From an uncultured Pseudomonadales bacterium (lineage in GTDB: Bacteria > Pseudomonadota > Gammaproteobacteria > Pseudomonadales > Azotimanducaceae), in assembly GCA_958296405.1 (NCBI GenBank), contig OY282519.1, forward strand, positions 976,132 through 1,040,131: a DNA stretch of 64,000 nucleotides. Reading direction: 5' to 3'. This document shows, in pieces, positions 45,006 to 54,389 of the stretch. Position 1 is the stretch's first letter, and every line of letters starts with the position of its first letter. A program made the translations under genes and the position numbers. The notes below the pieces were generated by a model. It was not told where the DNA came from and made no database searches. It saw only the letters and a list, made by a program, of their open reading frames with translations.

Positions 45006-46298
45006 GTGGGCCAGCGGCGCCACACTGGCTTGGCCCGGCGTTCGGCAACTGTGACGCGACGCGGCGCATGGCGGCGGCGCGCTTTGATGGCATTGGCCTG
45101 CTTGACGGGTTTGGGCGCCCACGGCGTGCCGGCGAAGGCCGAGGGTGAGGCGGCGGGCTTAGAGGAGCGCGCCCGAGCCCTGGCGGCGCAGCTCCTCATC
45201 GTCGACACGCACATCGACTTTCCCATTCGCCGCCTCATGCAGCCGGATGCTGTGGGGCCGCTCGCGTCCAGCGGCCAGTTCGACTACCCGCGGGCGCGGC
45301 TTGGCGGGCTCGACGTCGCGTTCATGTCCATCTTCACGTCGCCGTCGGCGCCCGCGCCGAAACGCCACGCCGACGCCTTGATCGACCTCATGGAGCAGAT
45401 GGCGGCGTCGATGCCGGAACGGTTTGGCATTGCCACTTGCGCCGCGGACGTTGCCGCGTTGCGCGCGAGTGGCCGGCTGGCGCTGCCCCTCGGCATGGAG
45501 AACGGCAGCCCGCTCGGCGCCGGCTTGGTCAATCTCGACCACTTCATGGCGCGTGGCGTGCGCTATGTGACGCTGGCGCATGGGCGCTCCAATGCGCTCG
45601 CGGATTCGAGCTACGACGCCGAGGCGCGGTGGCGTGGGTTGTCGCCGCTTGGCCAGCGGGCTGTGGCAGCGCTCAACGCTTGGGGCGTGATGATCGATGT
45701 GTCGCACTTGTCGGACGCCGCCGCTTGGCAGGCGCTGGAGCGCTCGACCGCGCCGGTGATCGCTTCACATTCTTCGCTGCGCCACTTCCTGCCGGGCTTC
45801 CACCGCAACATGGACGATGTGCTGGTGCGCGCCGTTGCCGAGGGCGGGGGCGTCGTGCAGATCAACTTCGGCAGCGGCTTCGTCTCCAATGCGGCGCGGC
45901 GGTGGGCTGAGCGCGCCGCCGCGGCCTACATGAAGGAACACGGCGGAGCGCAGGACCGCGAGCGTCAGCGCGCCTTCCAGGCAGCGTATCGGCAAGCGCA
46001 TCCCTACCCCTACGCGACCGTGGACACCGTCATTGACCACATCGACCGGGTGGTCGCCATCGCCGGCATCGAGCATGTCGGCATCGGTTCGGACTACGAC
46101 GGCGTTGGCGACACGCTGCCTGTCGGCCTAAAGGACGTGGCCGACTTTCCGAACCTCATCGCCGGCTTGCTGCGGCGTGGCTATGGCGAGCCGGACCTGG
46201 AGCGCATCTTGGGCGCCAACCTGATGCGCGTGTGGCGCGCCGCCGAGGACGTTGCGGCATCGCAAGGCCGTGCGCCCCAGTGTCGCCATGCGGGATGA
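45006..46298 (+). CDS. Membrane dipeptidase (peptidase M19)
   Basis: Zinc dipeptidase of the renal dipeptidase family. LLIVDTHIDFP (HxD), LPLGMENGSPLG (bridging Glu), VIDVSHLSDAA, VIASHSSLRHF and HVGIGSDYDGVG. A basic N-terminus followed by a hydrophobic stretch RRRALMALACLTGLGAHGVPAKA looks like a signal peptide, so it is exported. Start uncertain: GTG at 45006 (immediately after ogt) or ATG at 45087. About 430 aa from the GTG. Confidence 0.9.
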   Translation: MGQRRHTGLARRSATVTRRGAWRRRALMALACLTGLGAHGVPAKAEGEAAGLEERARALAAQLLIVDTHIDFPIRRLMQPDAVGPLASSGQFDYPRARLGGLDVAFMSIFTSPSAPAPKRHADALIDLMEQMAASMPERFGIATCAADVAALRASGRLALPLGMENGSPLGAGLVNLDHFMARGVRYVTLAHGRSNALADSSYDAEARWRGLSPLGQRAVAALNAWGVMIDVSHLSDAAAWQALERSTAPVIASHSSLRHFLPGFHRNMDDVLVRAVAEGGGVVQINFGSGFVSNAARRWAERAAAAYMKEHGGAQDRERQRAFQAAYRQAHPYPYATVDTVIDHIDRVVAIAGIEHVGIGSDYDGVGDTLPVGLKDVADFPNLIAGLLRRGYGEPDLERILGANLMRVWRAAEDVAASQGRAPQCRHAG

Positions 46299-46328
46299 GC
46301 GTCGCCACGCGGGTTGACGGCAACCCGT

Positions 46329-46946
46329 TCAGGCCGCCGGCCCGCTTGGCTCGCCCCCCAGTGCGGCCCGCTCTGGATGCAGGAAGGGTGACGCGGGCTG
46401 CAAAGCGTTGAGGAAGGCGCCGAGAGACGGGGCAACCGTGCGCAGCGGTTTGTAGCCGGGCCGTTCCAGCACCACCTGCCCGGTGTCGTTCTGCACCGAT
46501 AGGAAGAGTTCCGAGTTCGCCTCTGTGCAGGCGAAGAACACGCTGAACGGCGCCCGCGCCCGCTGCTTGGCCAGCGCGTGTCCGATGAGGTTCTCGGTGA
46601 GCCGTTCGGCATCTGCTTGATTCCACAACAGAATGAGGCTCACGTGCCCTTCGTTGGCAACCGCTTCGAGCCCGCCGGACCAAAATGCACCGTAGTAGGC
46701 CTTGATGTCTGCGTGGATGGTCGTCTCCAAGGCGTTTTCGAGGCCGGCGAAATCCTCGGCGTAGCGGCGCTCCACTGGGCGCCACCGCACCACCTGCGTG
46801 CCGTCTGGCCAGGCATGGGGCTCGCCCACCTCGCAAGGCGAGCGCCACGTTGGATCGTGGATTTCGTAGAGGTGTGGGAACGCTTCCAGATAACGGGCGA
46901 CGAACCCGTTCAGCGCGCGGCCAACGTCGGACAAGTCGCTGGGCAT
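46329..46946 (-). CDS. syd: SecY-interacting protein Syd
   Basis: Cytosolic protein reported to bind SecY and survey misassembled translocons. Diagnostic features: WRSPCEVGE, VRWRPVERRYAEDFAGLENALE, HADIKAYYGAFWSGGLEA, TENLIGHALAKQRARAPFSVFFAC and GAFLNALQP. 205 aa; ATG at 46946 selected. Syd is largely gammaproteobacterial, which helps to place the organism. Confidence 0.85.
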   Translation of the reverse strand: MPSDLSDVGRALNGFVARYLEAFPHLYEIHDPTWRSPCEVGEPHAWPDGTQVVRWRPVERRYAEDFAGLENALETTIHADIKAYYGAFWSGGLEAVANEGHVSLILLWNQADAERLTENLIGHALAKQRARAPFSVFFACTEANSELFLSVQNDTGQVVLERPGYKPLRTVAPSLGAFLNALQPASPFLHPERAALGGEPSGPAA

Positions 46947-47027
46947 CCCAAAATGATGGTGGCGGGATGGTAGCAAGGGATGGCGACAAGGCGTCCGATC
47001 GGTGCCGGCCTGACGCCTTCGCGCGAG

Positions 47028-48017
47028 TTAGGTCGCCAAGGCGCCCAACTTGGCAGCAGTGTGGAAGCGGCCCCGATCGGTGATCCATGCGGTCACCAAT
47101 TCCGCCGGGGTCACGTCGAAGGCGGGGTTGCGCGCGGCAACGCCGGTTGGCGCAGGAATTGGCCCGGTCACCTCGCTGGCATCGCGTTCCTCAATGACCA
47201 CCGCGGCACCGTTGGCCGCGTCCGGGTCGAACGTTGAGGCCGGCAGGGCGACGTAAAACGGCACGCCGTGGTAGCGGCTCACGATGGCCAGCGCCCGCGT
47301 GCCGATCTTGTTCACCACGTCGCCATTGGCCGCCACGCGGTCGGCACCGACGATCACCAAGTCGATGTTGCCTTCAGCCATCAAGTGCGCGGCGGCGCTG
47401 TCGCAGATGAGCGTCACATCCAAGCCGGCGCGCAGCAGCTCCCACGCGGTGAGGCGGGCGCCTTGGAGCGCTGGGCGGGTTTCGTCCACGAACACGCTGA
47501 ACCGCTTGCCGGCCGCATGGGCCAAGTAGAGCGGCGCCGTGGCTGTGCCGAGGGTGGAGACCGCCAAGGCGCCGGCATTGCAGTGCGTGAGCGCCGCGCA
47601 ACCGTCCTCGATGAGGCCGACGCCGTTGGCGCCAATCGCTTGGCACATGGCGACGTCTTCTTGGTGAATCGCCACCGCCGCCGCCTCTGGCGACGGCGCC
47701 GCCAACACGCGCTGCACCGCCCACGCGAGGTTCACCGCAGTGGGCCGGGCGGCGATCAGCGTCGCCGCGGCGGCTGGCAGTGGCTCGCCGGCCTTGGCGG
47801 CGAGGGCCATGCCATAGGCAGCCGCGATGCCGATGGCCGGTGCGCCGCGCACCGTCATTTGCGCGATGGCGGCGGCGACGTCGCGCGCGCTGCGTTGTTC
47901 CTCATAGACCACGGCGTCTGGCAGCTTGCGTTGATCGAGGAGCCAAAGCCGCCCGTCGCGCCAGCGAATCGACGCCGGCGCATTGACGCCTCCTTTCGCG
48001 TCCCGCTCACGGCTCAT
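47028..48017 (-). CDS. mtnA: Methylthioribose-1-phosphate isomerase
   Basis: Converts 5-methylthioribose-1-P to the ribulose form in methionine salvage. TVRGAPAIGIAAAYGMAL, the catalytic ALTHCNAGALA (Cys) and IVGADRVAANGDVVNKIG (Asp). 329 aa. The ATG overlaps the last base of the preceding class II aldolase gene (TGATG), so the two are co-translated. Confidence 0.95.
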   Translation of the reverse strand: MSRERDAKGGVNAPASIRWRDGRLWLLDQRKLPDAVVYEEQRSARDVAAAIAQMTVRGAPAIGIAAAYGMALAAKAGEPLPAAAATLIAARPTAVNLAWAVQRVLAAPSPEAAAVAIHQEDVAMCQAIGANGVGLIEDGCAALTHCNAGALAVSTLGTATAPLYLAHAAGKRFSVFVDETRPALQGARLTAWELLRAGLDVTLICDSAAAHLMAEGNIDLVIVGADRVAANGDVVNKIGTRALAIVSRYHGVPFYVALPASTFDPDAANGAAVVIEERDASEVTGPIPAPTGVAARNPAFDVTPAELVTAWITDRGRFHTAAKLGALAT

Positions 48018-48673
48018 CAGGAAGGTTGAACGTCGCCGGCGGCGAAGGCCCGCGCCAAGGTGGCGATGAGCAACGAACCCACCGCATCGGCGTCGTCGCC
48101 GCAGGCAAACACGCCGTCTTCATGCCCTAGGCTCACGAACACGAGCGGACGGGTGGCGTGGCGTTCCATGAGCGTGGCGACGGCCGCCGCCATCTGCGGC
48201 GTGCCGTACTCGACGTCGGCGGCCACCGTTGGCAGCGCAAGGGCCTTGGCAGCGGCAAAGATGTCTGGGGAGTGGCCGTGGAACACCCAGCGCACGCCGG
48301 CGTCTGCGCGGTAGATCGCCGCGTGGGTGAGGGCTTCGGAAGAGGGCGCCGACGTGCCTTCGGCGGTGGCGGCGAAGCGCTCCAAGTCGACGCTGACGAC
48401 CCGGGCGAACGCCGGCGCCGGCAACGATTCCAAGGCGCCGGTTTGCGTGCCGGTGATGAGGAACGAGGCGTCGCCGGGGCCTTCTCGGGCCGAAACGTTG
48501 CCAAAGCCGTAGCCAGCATAGCGATCCGGCGTTTGGCCGAGCAAACCCACTCCCCGCAGTATCCGTCGCCAAGCGTTCAGGGCGCTTAACGGGCGGGAGG
48601 GGAAAGGAGCGTCTGGCGGACGCAGCGCGTAGCGGAACCGTATGACGCCTTCGGTGGGCGCGGCCATGTCCAT
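48017..48673 (-). CDS. Class II aldolase/adducin family protein (possible MtnB)
   Basis: Zinc-type aldolase fold. AGYGFGNVSAREG, SFLITGTQTGAL, YRADAGVRWVFHGHSPDIF (HxH metal site) and VSLGHEDGVFACG (third His). 218 aa. MtnB, methylthioribulose-1-P dehydratase, is of this fold and size and often clusters with MtnA, and these two are translationally coupled here, so MtnB or an MtnB substitute is inferred. Sequence motifs alone do not settle the substrate. ATG at 48667 is an alternative start. Confidence 0.8.
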   Translation of the reverse strand: MDMAAPTEGVIRFRYALRPPDAPFPSRPLSALNAWRRILRGVGLLGQTPDRYAGYGFGNVSAREGPGDASFLITGTQTGALESLPAPAFARVVSVDLERFAATAEGTSAPSSEALTHAAIYRADAGVRWVFHGHSPDIFAAAKALALPTVAADVEYGTPQMAAAVATLMERHATRPLVFVSLGHEDGVFACGDDADAVGSLLIATLARAFAAGDVQPS

Positions 48674-48690
48674 GGGCGCTCGATGCTTGG

Positions 48691-49029
48691 CTATGCCTGG
48701 AAGCTCGCGGCCGCTTCCTCCACCTCGGCGAAGAGCTGCAGGAAACGCGAAAAGCCGCTCACCTCCAACACCTCGCGAATGCGATCTGGCGTGCCGGACA
48801 TCACCAGCCTGCCGCCGCCGGCGTTGGCCTTCTTCAACGCCACCAGCAAGGCGCGCAACCCGGCGCTGCTCAGGAACGTAAGTTCGCGGCAATCGAGCAC
48901 GACGCGGTGGTCGCCGTCTTCCAAGGCACGGATGAGCGCATTCTCGAAGTCCTGGGCGGTGGATGAATCCACGCGCCCGGTGACAGCCGCGAGCGCAACG
49001 GCCGCGGAGTGGTCGGTGGTGACTTGCAT
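48691..49029 (-). CDS. STAS-domain protein (anti-sigma-factor antagonist type)
   Basis: SpoIIAA-like STAS domain: VTGRVDSSTAQDFENAL, DHRVVLDCRELTFLSSAGLRALL with the candidate phospho-serine in LSSAGLR, then GGGRLVMSGTPDRIREVLEVSGF. 112 aa. Start at ATG 49029 or 49062. No anti-sigma kinase or phosphatase is visible nearby. It is transcribed in the same direction as glnE and the aldolase. Confidence 0.88.
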   Translation of the reverse strand: MQVTTDHSAAVALAAVTGRVDSSTAQDFENALIRALEDGDHRVVLDCRELTFLSSAGLRALLVALKKANAGGGRLVMSGTPDRIREVLEVSGFSRFLQLFAEVEEAAASFQA

Positions 49030-49126
49030 TGGTAGTGGCGGCTCTGGTGAGACGAAAGGCATTCTATCCGGGTGGTGGACCGGCGCGTGGCGCGGTGCTC
49101 AGGCTCGTCGCCCGGCGGCGGTGCGC

Positions 49127-51994
49127 TCAGGCGAGATACTGTTGCCAAGCCGCCGCGCCCGCCGCTTGGACGTCGCGCAGGCGTTGGGTGAGGGCATCAA
49201 AGGTGTCGCACTCCAACGCCTGCGCCAGGCGGCTCTTGAGCGCCGGCGGCGCTTCCCACACATGCCGCTCGGCGGCGTCCGCCAGCGTCAGGCGCAGAAA
49301 GTCCTGCACCGCGCGCTGCAGACGGTAGGCGTCCGCGAGGGCCTGCGCCGGCGCGGCGGGCATGGCGCCGGCCGCTGCCAAGGCCTCAAAAATTGCGCTG
49401 GCGCTTAGGCCCCGCGCCAGCGCATCGGGCGCGGTGCCCGCGTGGGCGAGTTGCAGGGTTCTGGCGGCCACGTCCAAATCGAGGACGCCGCCCTGGGTCT
49501 GGCTGAGCGCGAACGGATCGTCTGAGGGTGGGCCATCGGCCAGCTGTTGGCGCAAGGCGCGCATCGCTTCCCGCAAGGGCGTCGCCGGCCGGGGCCGTTC
49601 GAGTGCGCCGCGCAGTGCTGCCGCTGTCTCGTCCATCAGCGTGGCGTCGCCGCAAATGACCTTGGAGCGGGTGAGTGCCACCAAGCCGGCCGTCTCCTCG
49701 CTCGACGCCATGCCGGCAGCGTCGAGCGCGCCTTGCACTGCCGCCAACGTCGTCTCGCGAACCTTGGCGGCGTACATCTGCCCTGCTCCCGCGTTGCGGC
49801 GCAGCGCCGCGCCGAGGCGTCGCGCCATGCGCGCGCCCGCGGCCGCGTCGCTGGTGTTGAACACGAGCAGCAGGTCAAGCCCGGAGCCGAAGATCATGTC
49901 GTCGGCGCCGAGGTCGCCGAACGCGACGAGGGCGCACGCCGGTGCGTCCGTGTCTCGGCGCTGCCGCAGGTCCGCTTGCATGTCGGTGAGCAGCGTCTCG
50001 ATGGCGGCTGCCGCCACCTGCGACCGGGAAGCGCTTGCTTCGGTGAACGTGGCGAGGTATTGCAACGTCTGCACGCCGATGCGGAAGCGCTGGTCATCAG
50101 CCCACCGCGCCACGCGATCGACGCGGCCGCGGAAGGACGCCAGCGTGCCCAAGCGTTCATCCAGTTCTGCCAGCAGGGTTGGCTGGTCTGGCATGGGCAG
50201 GAAGAAGGACGGGTCCAGCACGGCTTGCAGGAGCCGCGGGTTGGCGGCCAGCCGATCGGCGATGCGGGGCGCCCCACCCATCACCACGGCGATGAGGCTC
50301 GAAAGCCAAGCGTTGGCGCGGAGCATGGAGAAGAAGGCGATGTCCTCGGGGAGCGCCGCCAGAAAGCCATCCAGCCGGGCCAAGGCGCGGTCCGGATCAG
50401 GCGTTTTGCCGAGCGCTTCAACGAGGTCATGCATGACGGCGCGAATGATGTCCCGCGCTGCGTCAGCCGCCGTGGCGGGGTGTCGGCCCTCCGCCCAGCC
50501 GCGCAGCACCTCGAAGGCCGCCTCGGCGTCTTGGAAGCCAGTCGCCCGCAGGCGCTGTAGAGCGTCCGGCAAGCCCTCGGGGCCGGTGAGCACGGTCGCC
50601 GCGATGTCGTGCTCGCGCTCCGGCACGTTGAAACGCGCCAAGTACAGCGCATGCACTTCCCGCGCCGCGCCGCCGAGGCGGGCGCCGAGTTCCTCCACCG
50701 ACGCTGCGCCCATGAACCGCGCCATGTGCGCCACGCCGTCGTCCGCGGCGGGCAGCGTCTGCGTTTGGTTGTCGTTGGTCATCTGCAGCCGATGCTCGAC
50801 TCGCCGCAGCAGCAGGTAGGCGTTGCGCAGCGTCTCGGCTTCGCTCGGCAGGATGTGGTGTTCGCGTTCCAACGTCGCGAGCATTGGCAACACTTGGGTG
50901 CCGCGCAGGCGCGGGCTCAAGCCGCCGTGCGCCAGTTGATGCATGTGGACGAAGAACTCGATCTCGCGGATGCCGCCACGCCCCAGCTTGACGTTCCAGC
51001 CGCCGAGCTTGATGTCGCCGTGGCCGTGAAAGTCATGGATTTGCTCGCTCATGGAGCGGATTTCCTCCACCGAGCGGAAGTCCAGCGCCTCATCCCACAC
51101 AAACGGCGCCAAGCGCTCAAGGAAGCGTTGCCCCGCTCGGATGTCCCCGGCCACCGGGCGCGCCTTAATCATGGCGGCGCGCTCCCAAGTGCGCCCCATG
51201 CGCTGGTAGTAATCCAAGGCGAAGTCCACGGCGACGGCCGGCGGCGTTGAAGACGGGTTGGGACGTAGGCGCAGGTCGGTGCGGAACACATAGCCCTCCG
51301 CGGTGCGCGTTTCCAACAGACCGATGAGCTCCCGCGTCAAGCGCGCGAAGAACTCGCGCAATGGCCGCTGACCTTGGTAGCGGCAAACGTCCGGCTCGTA
51401 AAGGACGATGAGATCGATGTCTGAAGAGTAGTTGAGCTCCCGCGAGCCGTGCTTGCCCATCGCCAGCGCGAAGTAGCCCCAAGCGTCTTGTTCCGGCGCC
51501 TCAAGCTCGCCACGCTCGACGCCGTGCCAAAGCAAATGCGACACGGCAAGGCGGGTAGCGTGGTCCGCCATGTCGGAGAGCAGCCTCGCGCACCGCATGA
51601 CATCCCAAACGTCAAAGCAGTCGCACAGCCCCGCCATCACGGCGACGCGATTGCGCTGAATGCGCAACAGCCGCATGAGCGCGTCCCGTTCCATGCGCGG
51701 GTCCGCTTGGGCCAGGGCGCCTTGGATACTCGCTTCGATGGCGTCGGCGGCGGTGGTGGCCAGCGTCTGCGTGAAGGCCACGTCGCGCAGCAGCAAAGCG
51801 GTGAGGTGCGGGCTGTTGCCGAACACGAAGGCGAAGAACGCCTCTCCCGCGGCGGTGTCCAGCGCTTCGAGCAAGGCCTCCGCGGCGTCGCGCTGGGCCG
51901 CCTCCCGCAGGCGGTTCAGGCCGGCGCGGGCACCGTCCTCTCGATGCGGTCGCAGGGCCTCGAAACCTGGCGCTGCTGCGGCCAGCGCCAACAT
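49127..51994 (-). CDS. glnE: Bifunctional glutamine synthetase adenylyltransferase/adenylyl-removing enzyme
   Basis: Controls glutamine synthetase by adenylylation. The N-terminal (adenylyl-removing) nucleotidyltransferase has ALAMGKHGSRELNYSSDIDL intact. In the C-terminal (adenylyltransferase) half the equivalent reads AFGDLGADDMIFGSGLDLLL: the first aspartate of SDLDL is glycine and GKLGG is GDLGA, so that activity may be impaired. The rest, including RIREIEFFVHMHQLAHGG-type and the linker domain, looks normal. 955 aa. ATG at 51994 has GGGGAG upstream; earlier TTG at 52135 is less likely. Confidence 0.94.
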   Translation of the reverse strand: MLALAAAAPGFEALRPHREDGARAGLNRLREAAQRDAAEALLEALDTAAGEAFFAFVFGNSPHLTALLLRDVAFTQTLATTAADAIEASIQGALAQADPRMERDALMRLLRIQRNRVAVMAGLCDCFDVWDVMRCARLLSDMADHATRLAVSHLLWHGVERGELEAPEQDAWGYFALAMGKHGSRELNYSSDIDLIVLYEPDVCRYQGQRPLREFFARLTRELIGLLETRTAEGYVFRTDLRLRPNPSSTPPAVAVDFALDYYQRMGRTWERAAMIKARPVAGDIRAGQRFLERLAPFVWDEALDFRSVEEIRSMSEQIHDFHGHGDIKLGGWNVKLGRGGIREIEFFVHMHQLAHGGLSPRLRGTQVLPMLATLEREHHILPSEAETLRNAYLLLRRVEHRLQMTNDNQTQTLPAADDGVAHMARFMGAASVEELGARLGGAAREVHALYLARFNVPEREHDIAATVLTGPEGLPDALQRLRATGFQDAEAAFEVLRGWAEGRHPATAADAARDIIRAVMHDLVEALGKTPDPDRALARLDGFLAALPEDIAFFSMLRANAWLSSLIAVVMGGAPRIADRLAANPRLLQAVLDPSFFLPMPDQPTLLAELDERLGTLASFRGRVDRVARWADDQRFRIGVQTLQYLATFTEASASRSQVAAAAIETLLTDMQADLRQRRDTDAPACALVAFGDLGADDMIFGSGLDLLLVFNTSDAAAGARMARRLGAALRRNAGAGQMYAAKVRETTLAAVQGALDAAGMASSEETAGLVALTRSKVICGDATLMDETAAALRGALERPRPATPLREAMRALRQQLADGPPSDDPFALSQTQGGVLDLDVAARTLQLAHAGTAPDALARGLSASAIFEALAAAGAMPAAPAQALADAYRLQRAVQDFLRLTLADAAERHVWEAPPALKSRLAQALECDTFDALTQRLRDVQAAGAAAWQQYLA

Positions 51995-52216
51995 GCTGCG
52001 CTGCTCCCCTTGCGTCTTGGGCGCTAACGGCACGGGCGGGGTGGCGCCGTCGGAACTGGCGCGGCGCGGCGGTGGGATTGTCTTGGCCAAGGTTCGCCCG
52101 CCACGATGCACTGCAACGTCAAGGCTCTGAGCCAACCATCATACAACCTGCAAAGGCTGGCCGAGCGAGGGGAGCAGGAGCGCGTCCAAGGCCATGCGCC
52201 AGCATAGAATGGCGGC

Positions 52217-53038
52217 ATGAAGGCCAAGCAAGCGGCTGGCGCGCTCGGCGCTTGGGTGGAAGTGGACTTGCGCCAAGCGGCGCGGTCGGCGGCGCTCTTT
52301 GCCGAACTGGAGGCGGCGCTGTTGCGCCACGAAGTGTTGTTCGCGCGGGATCAGTCACTCGCGCCGGATGACCTCAAGCGCCTCGGCGAGCGCTTTGGCG
52401 ACATAGAGGAGCATCCGGCTTACCCCACGTTGGCCGAGGCGCCGGGCGTGCAAGTCTTGGAGAGCACGGCTTCTGCGCCGACGAAGATCGAAGCGTGGCA
52501 TTCGGACATGACGTTTCGCGCCAGGCCGCCGGGGGTGACGGTGCTGGCAGCCGAGATCCTCCCCGCGTTCGGGGGCGACACGTTGTGGGCCAGTGCCAGC
52601 GCGGCGCACGACGGCCTCTCCGCACCAATGCGCCGCCTTGTGGATGGCCTTGCGGCGACCCACGACTTCGCCAGCGGCTTCAAGGAAAGCCTCGCGGAAC
52701 CGGGCGGTTGGGAACGGCTGCGCGGGGCTTTGGCGGAGCATCCTGCAGTCACGCATCCAGTGGTGCGCACACACCCTGCGTCTGGCAGGAAAGCCATCTA
52801 TGTGAACCGCCTCTTCACCACCCGCATCAACGGCCTCGCGCCGCGCGAGAGCGAGGCGCTGCTTGAGTTCTTGTGCGCCGAAGTGGTGACGGTGGAGTAC
52901 ACGGTGCGCTTGGCTTGGCAGCCGGGCACCGTCGCCATCTGGGACAACCGCGCGACGCAGCACAAGCCCGTGAACGATTACTTCCCGCAGCATCGAAGGA
53001 TGCATCGCGTCACGGTTGCCGGGGAGCGGCCGCAGTAG
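52217..53038 (+). CDS. TauD/TfdA-family Fe(II)/2-oxoglutarate dioxygenase
   Basis: Non-haem iron oxygenase. RHEVLFARDQSLAPDDLKRLG at the start, the iron facial triad begins in AWHSDMTF (HxD), PGVTVLAAEILPAFGGDTLWAS, then VAIWDNRATQHKPVNDYF (distal His) and RRMHRVTV (2-OG-binding Arg). 273 aa, as for TauD-type enzymes. Substrate unknown: taurine, alkyl sulfate or herbicide-like. Confidence 0.92.
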   Translation: MKAKQAAGALGAWVEVDLRQAARSAALFAELEAALLRHEVLFARDQSLAPDDLKRLGERFGDIEEHPAYPTLAEAPGVQVLESTASAPTKIEAWHSDMTFRARPPGVTVLAAEILPAFGGDTLWASASAAHDGLSAPMRRLVDGLAATHDFASGFKESLAEPGGWERLRGALAEHPAVTHPVVRTHPASGRKAIYVNRLFTTRINGLAPRESEALLEFLCAEVVTVEYTVRLAWQPGTVAIWDNRATQHKPVNDYFPQHRRMHRVTVAGERPQ

Positions 53039-53175
53039 CGGCGGCCGCACCGCAAGGTCTCTCGGCGAGCCCGCGGCCCATGCGTGGACTGCGCGCGGGG
53101 TCGGCGGCGGGCGCATCGACAGCGCGATGCTGCCCTTACAATTGCGCCCACCAACGCCACTCTCGCTGAGCAACG

Positions 53176-54327
53176 ATGACGACGGGCCGGTTCGATCCGA
53201 CGATTACGCTGGGCGTGGAAGAGGAGTTTTTCCTCATCGACCCTGAAACGCGGGATCTTGTCGCCGACCCCGACGTGGCGATCCTCGATGCGTGTCGGCG
53301 GGCCGCTGGGGAACACAAGGTGGTGCCGGAGTTTCTGCGGGCGCAGATTGAAACCAACACCCGCGTGTGTTCCTCCATCGCAGACCTCCGCGCCGCGCTT
53401 GTCGAGACGCGCCGGCTTGTCATCGATGCCGCCAACGCGCACGGCACTGAAGTGCTTGCCGCCTCCACGCATCCCTTCGCGGAATGGCATGCCCAAGCGA
53501 CCACCGCGCGCGAGCGCTACCGGCGCCTCGCCATGACTTATCAGGAGAGCGTGCGGCGCTTCTTGGTGGGCGGCATGCACATCCATGCCGGCTTCGGCGA
53601 CGCGGACTCCCGGGTGCGCGTGATGACGGCGCTGCGGCGCTACCTGCCGGTGCTGCACGCGCTCTCCGCCTCCTCGCCGTTCAACGCGGGGCGTGAAACG
53701 GGCTTCAAATCCTACCGGCTGAGCCTCATCGGCGTGTTGCCGCGCACCAGCTTGCCGCCGCCGCTCTTGGACCATGCGGAATATCAACGCTTGGTGGAGG
53801 ACTATCGCTCGCTCAGCTTCATTCAGGATGGCAGCGAACTATGGTGGGACATTCGCCCGTCCGCGAGCTTCCCCACCGTGGAGATGCGCATCTGCGACAT
53901 TTGCACACGCGTTGAGGATGCGCTGGCCATTGCCGCCCTCTATGCGTCGCTCATCCGCATGTTGTTGCGTCGTCGCGCCGAAGATGGCTTGCCGTCTGAA
54001 CCGCCCACCGAGATCATCGCCGAGAACCGCTGGCTGGCCTCGCGCTACGGGGTGTTGGCCTTCTTGGGCGATCCCACGTTCGGCGAGCGCGTGGACATCG
54101 AGGACTACGCGAACCGGCTCATCGAAGATCTCGCCGAAGACGCGCAAGCGTTGGATTGCGTTGCGGAACTCGGGCACATCGCCACGATCATCAGGGAGGG
54201 CACCAGCGCAGACCGGCAGATCGATCTCTTCCGTCTGCGGCGGCTCGAGGGGGATGACGAGGCCGAAGCGCTGCGCGCGGTGGTGGACGCGGCCATCGCG
54301 GAGACGCGCGAAGAGGTGATGGCGTAG
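53176..54327 (+). CDS. YbdK-type carboxylate-amine ligase (weak gamma-glutamylcysteine ligase)
   Basis: ATP-dependent glutamate-cysteine ligase type 2 family. TLGVEEEFFLIDPETRDLV (EEEFF metal/ATP motif at about 14-18), VPEFLRAQIETNT, LAASTHPFAEW, LVGGMHIHAGF and LWWDIRPSASFPTVEMRICD. 383 aa, full length. Physiological amide product not established for the family. The gene follows the TauD-type gene by about 140 bp. Confidence 0.92.
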   Translation: MTTGRFDPTITLGVEEEFFLIDPETRDLVADPDVAILDACRRAAGEHKVVPEFLRAQIETNTRVCSSIADLRAALVETRRLVIDAANAHGTEVLAASTHPFAEWHAQATTARERYRRLAMTYQESVRRFLVGGMHIHAGFGDADSRVRVMTALRRYLPVLHALSASSPFNAGRETGFKSYRLSLIGVLPRTSLPPPLLDHAEYQRLVEDYRSLSFIQDGSELWWDIRPSASFPTVEMRICDICTRVEDALAIAALYASLIRMLLRRRAEDGLPSEPPTEIIAENRWLASRYGVLAFLGDPTFGERVDIEDYANRLIEDLAEDAQALDCVAELGHIATIIREGTSADRQIDLFRLRRLEGDDEAEALRAVVDAAIAETREEVMA

Positions 54328-54389
54328 CGTGGGGGAACGCAGCCGGTTGCAGTGCCCCGCAGCCGCGATGGGCTAGGCCGGCGTCGTCT

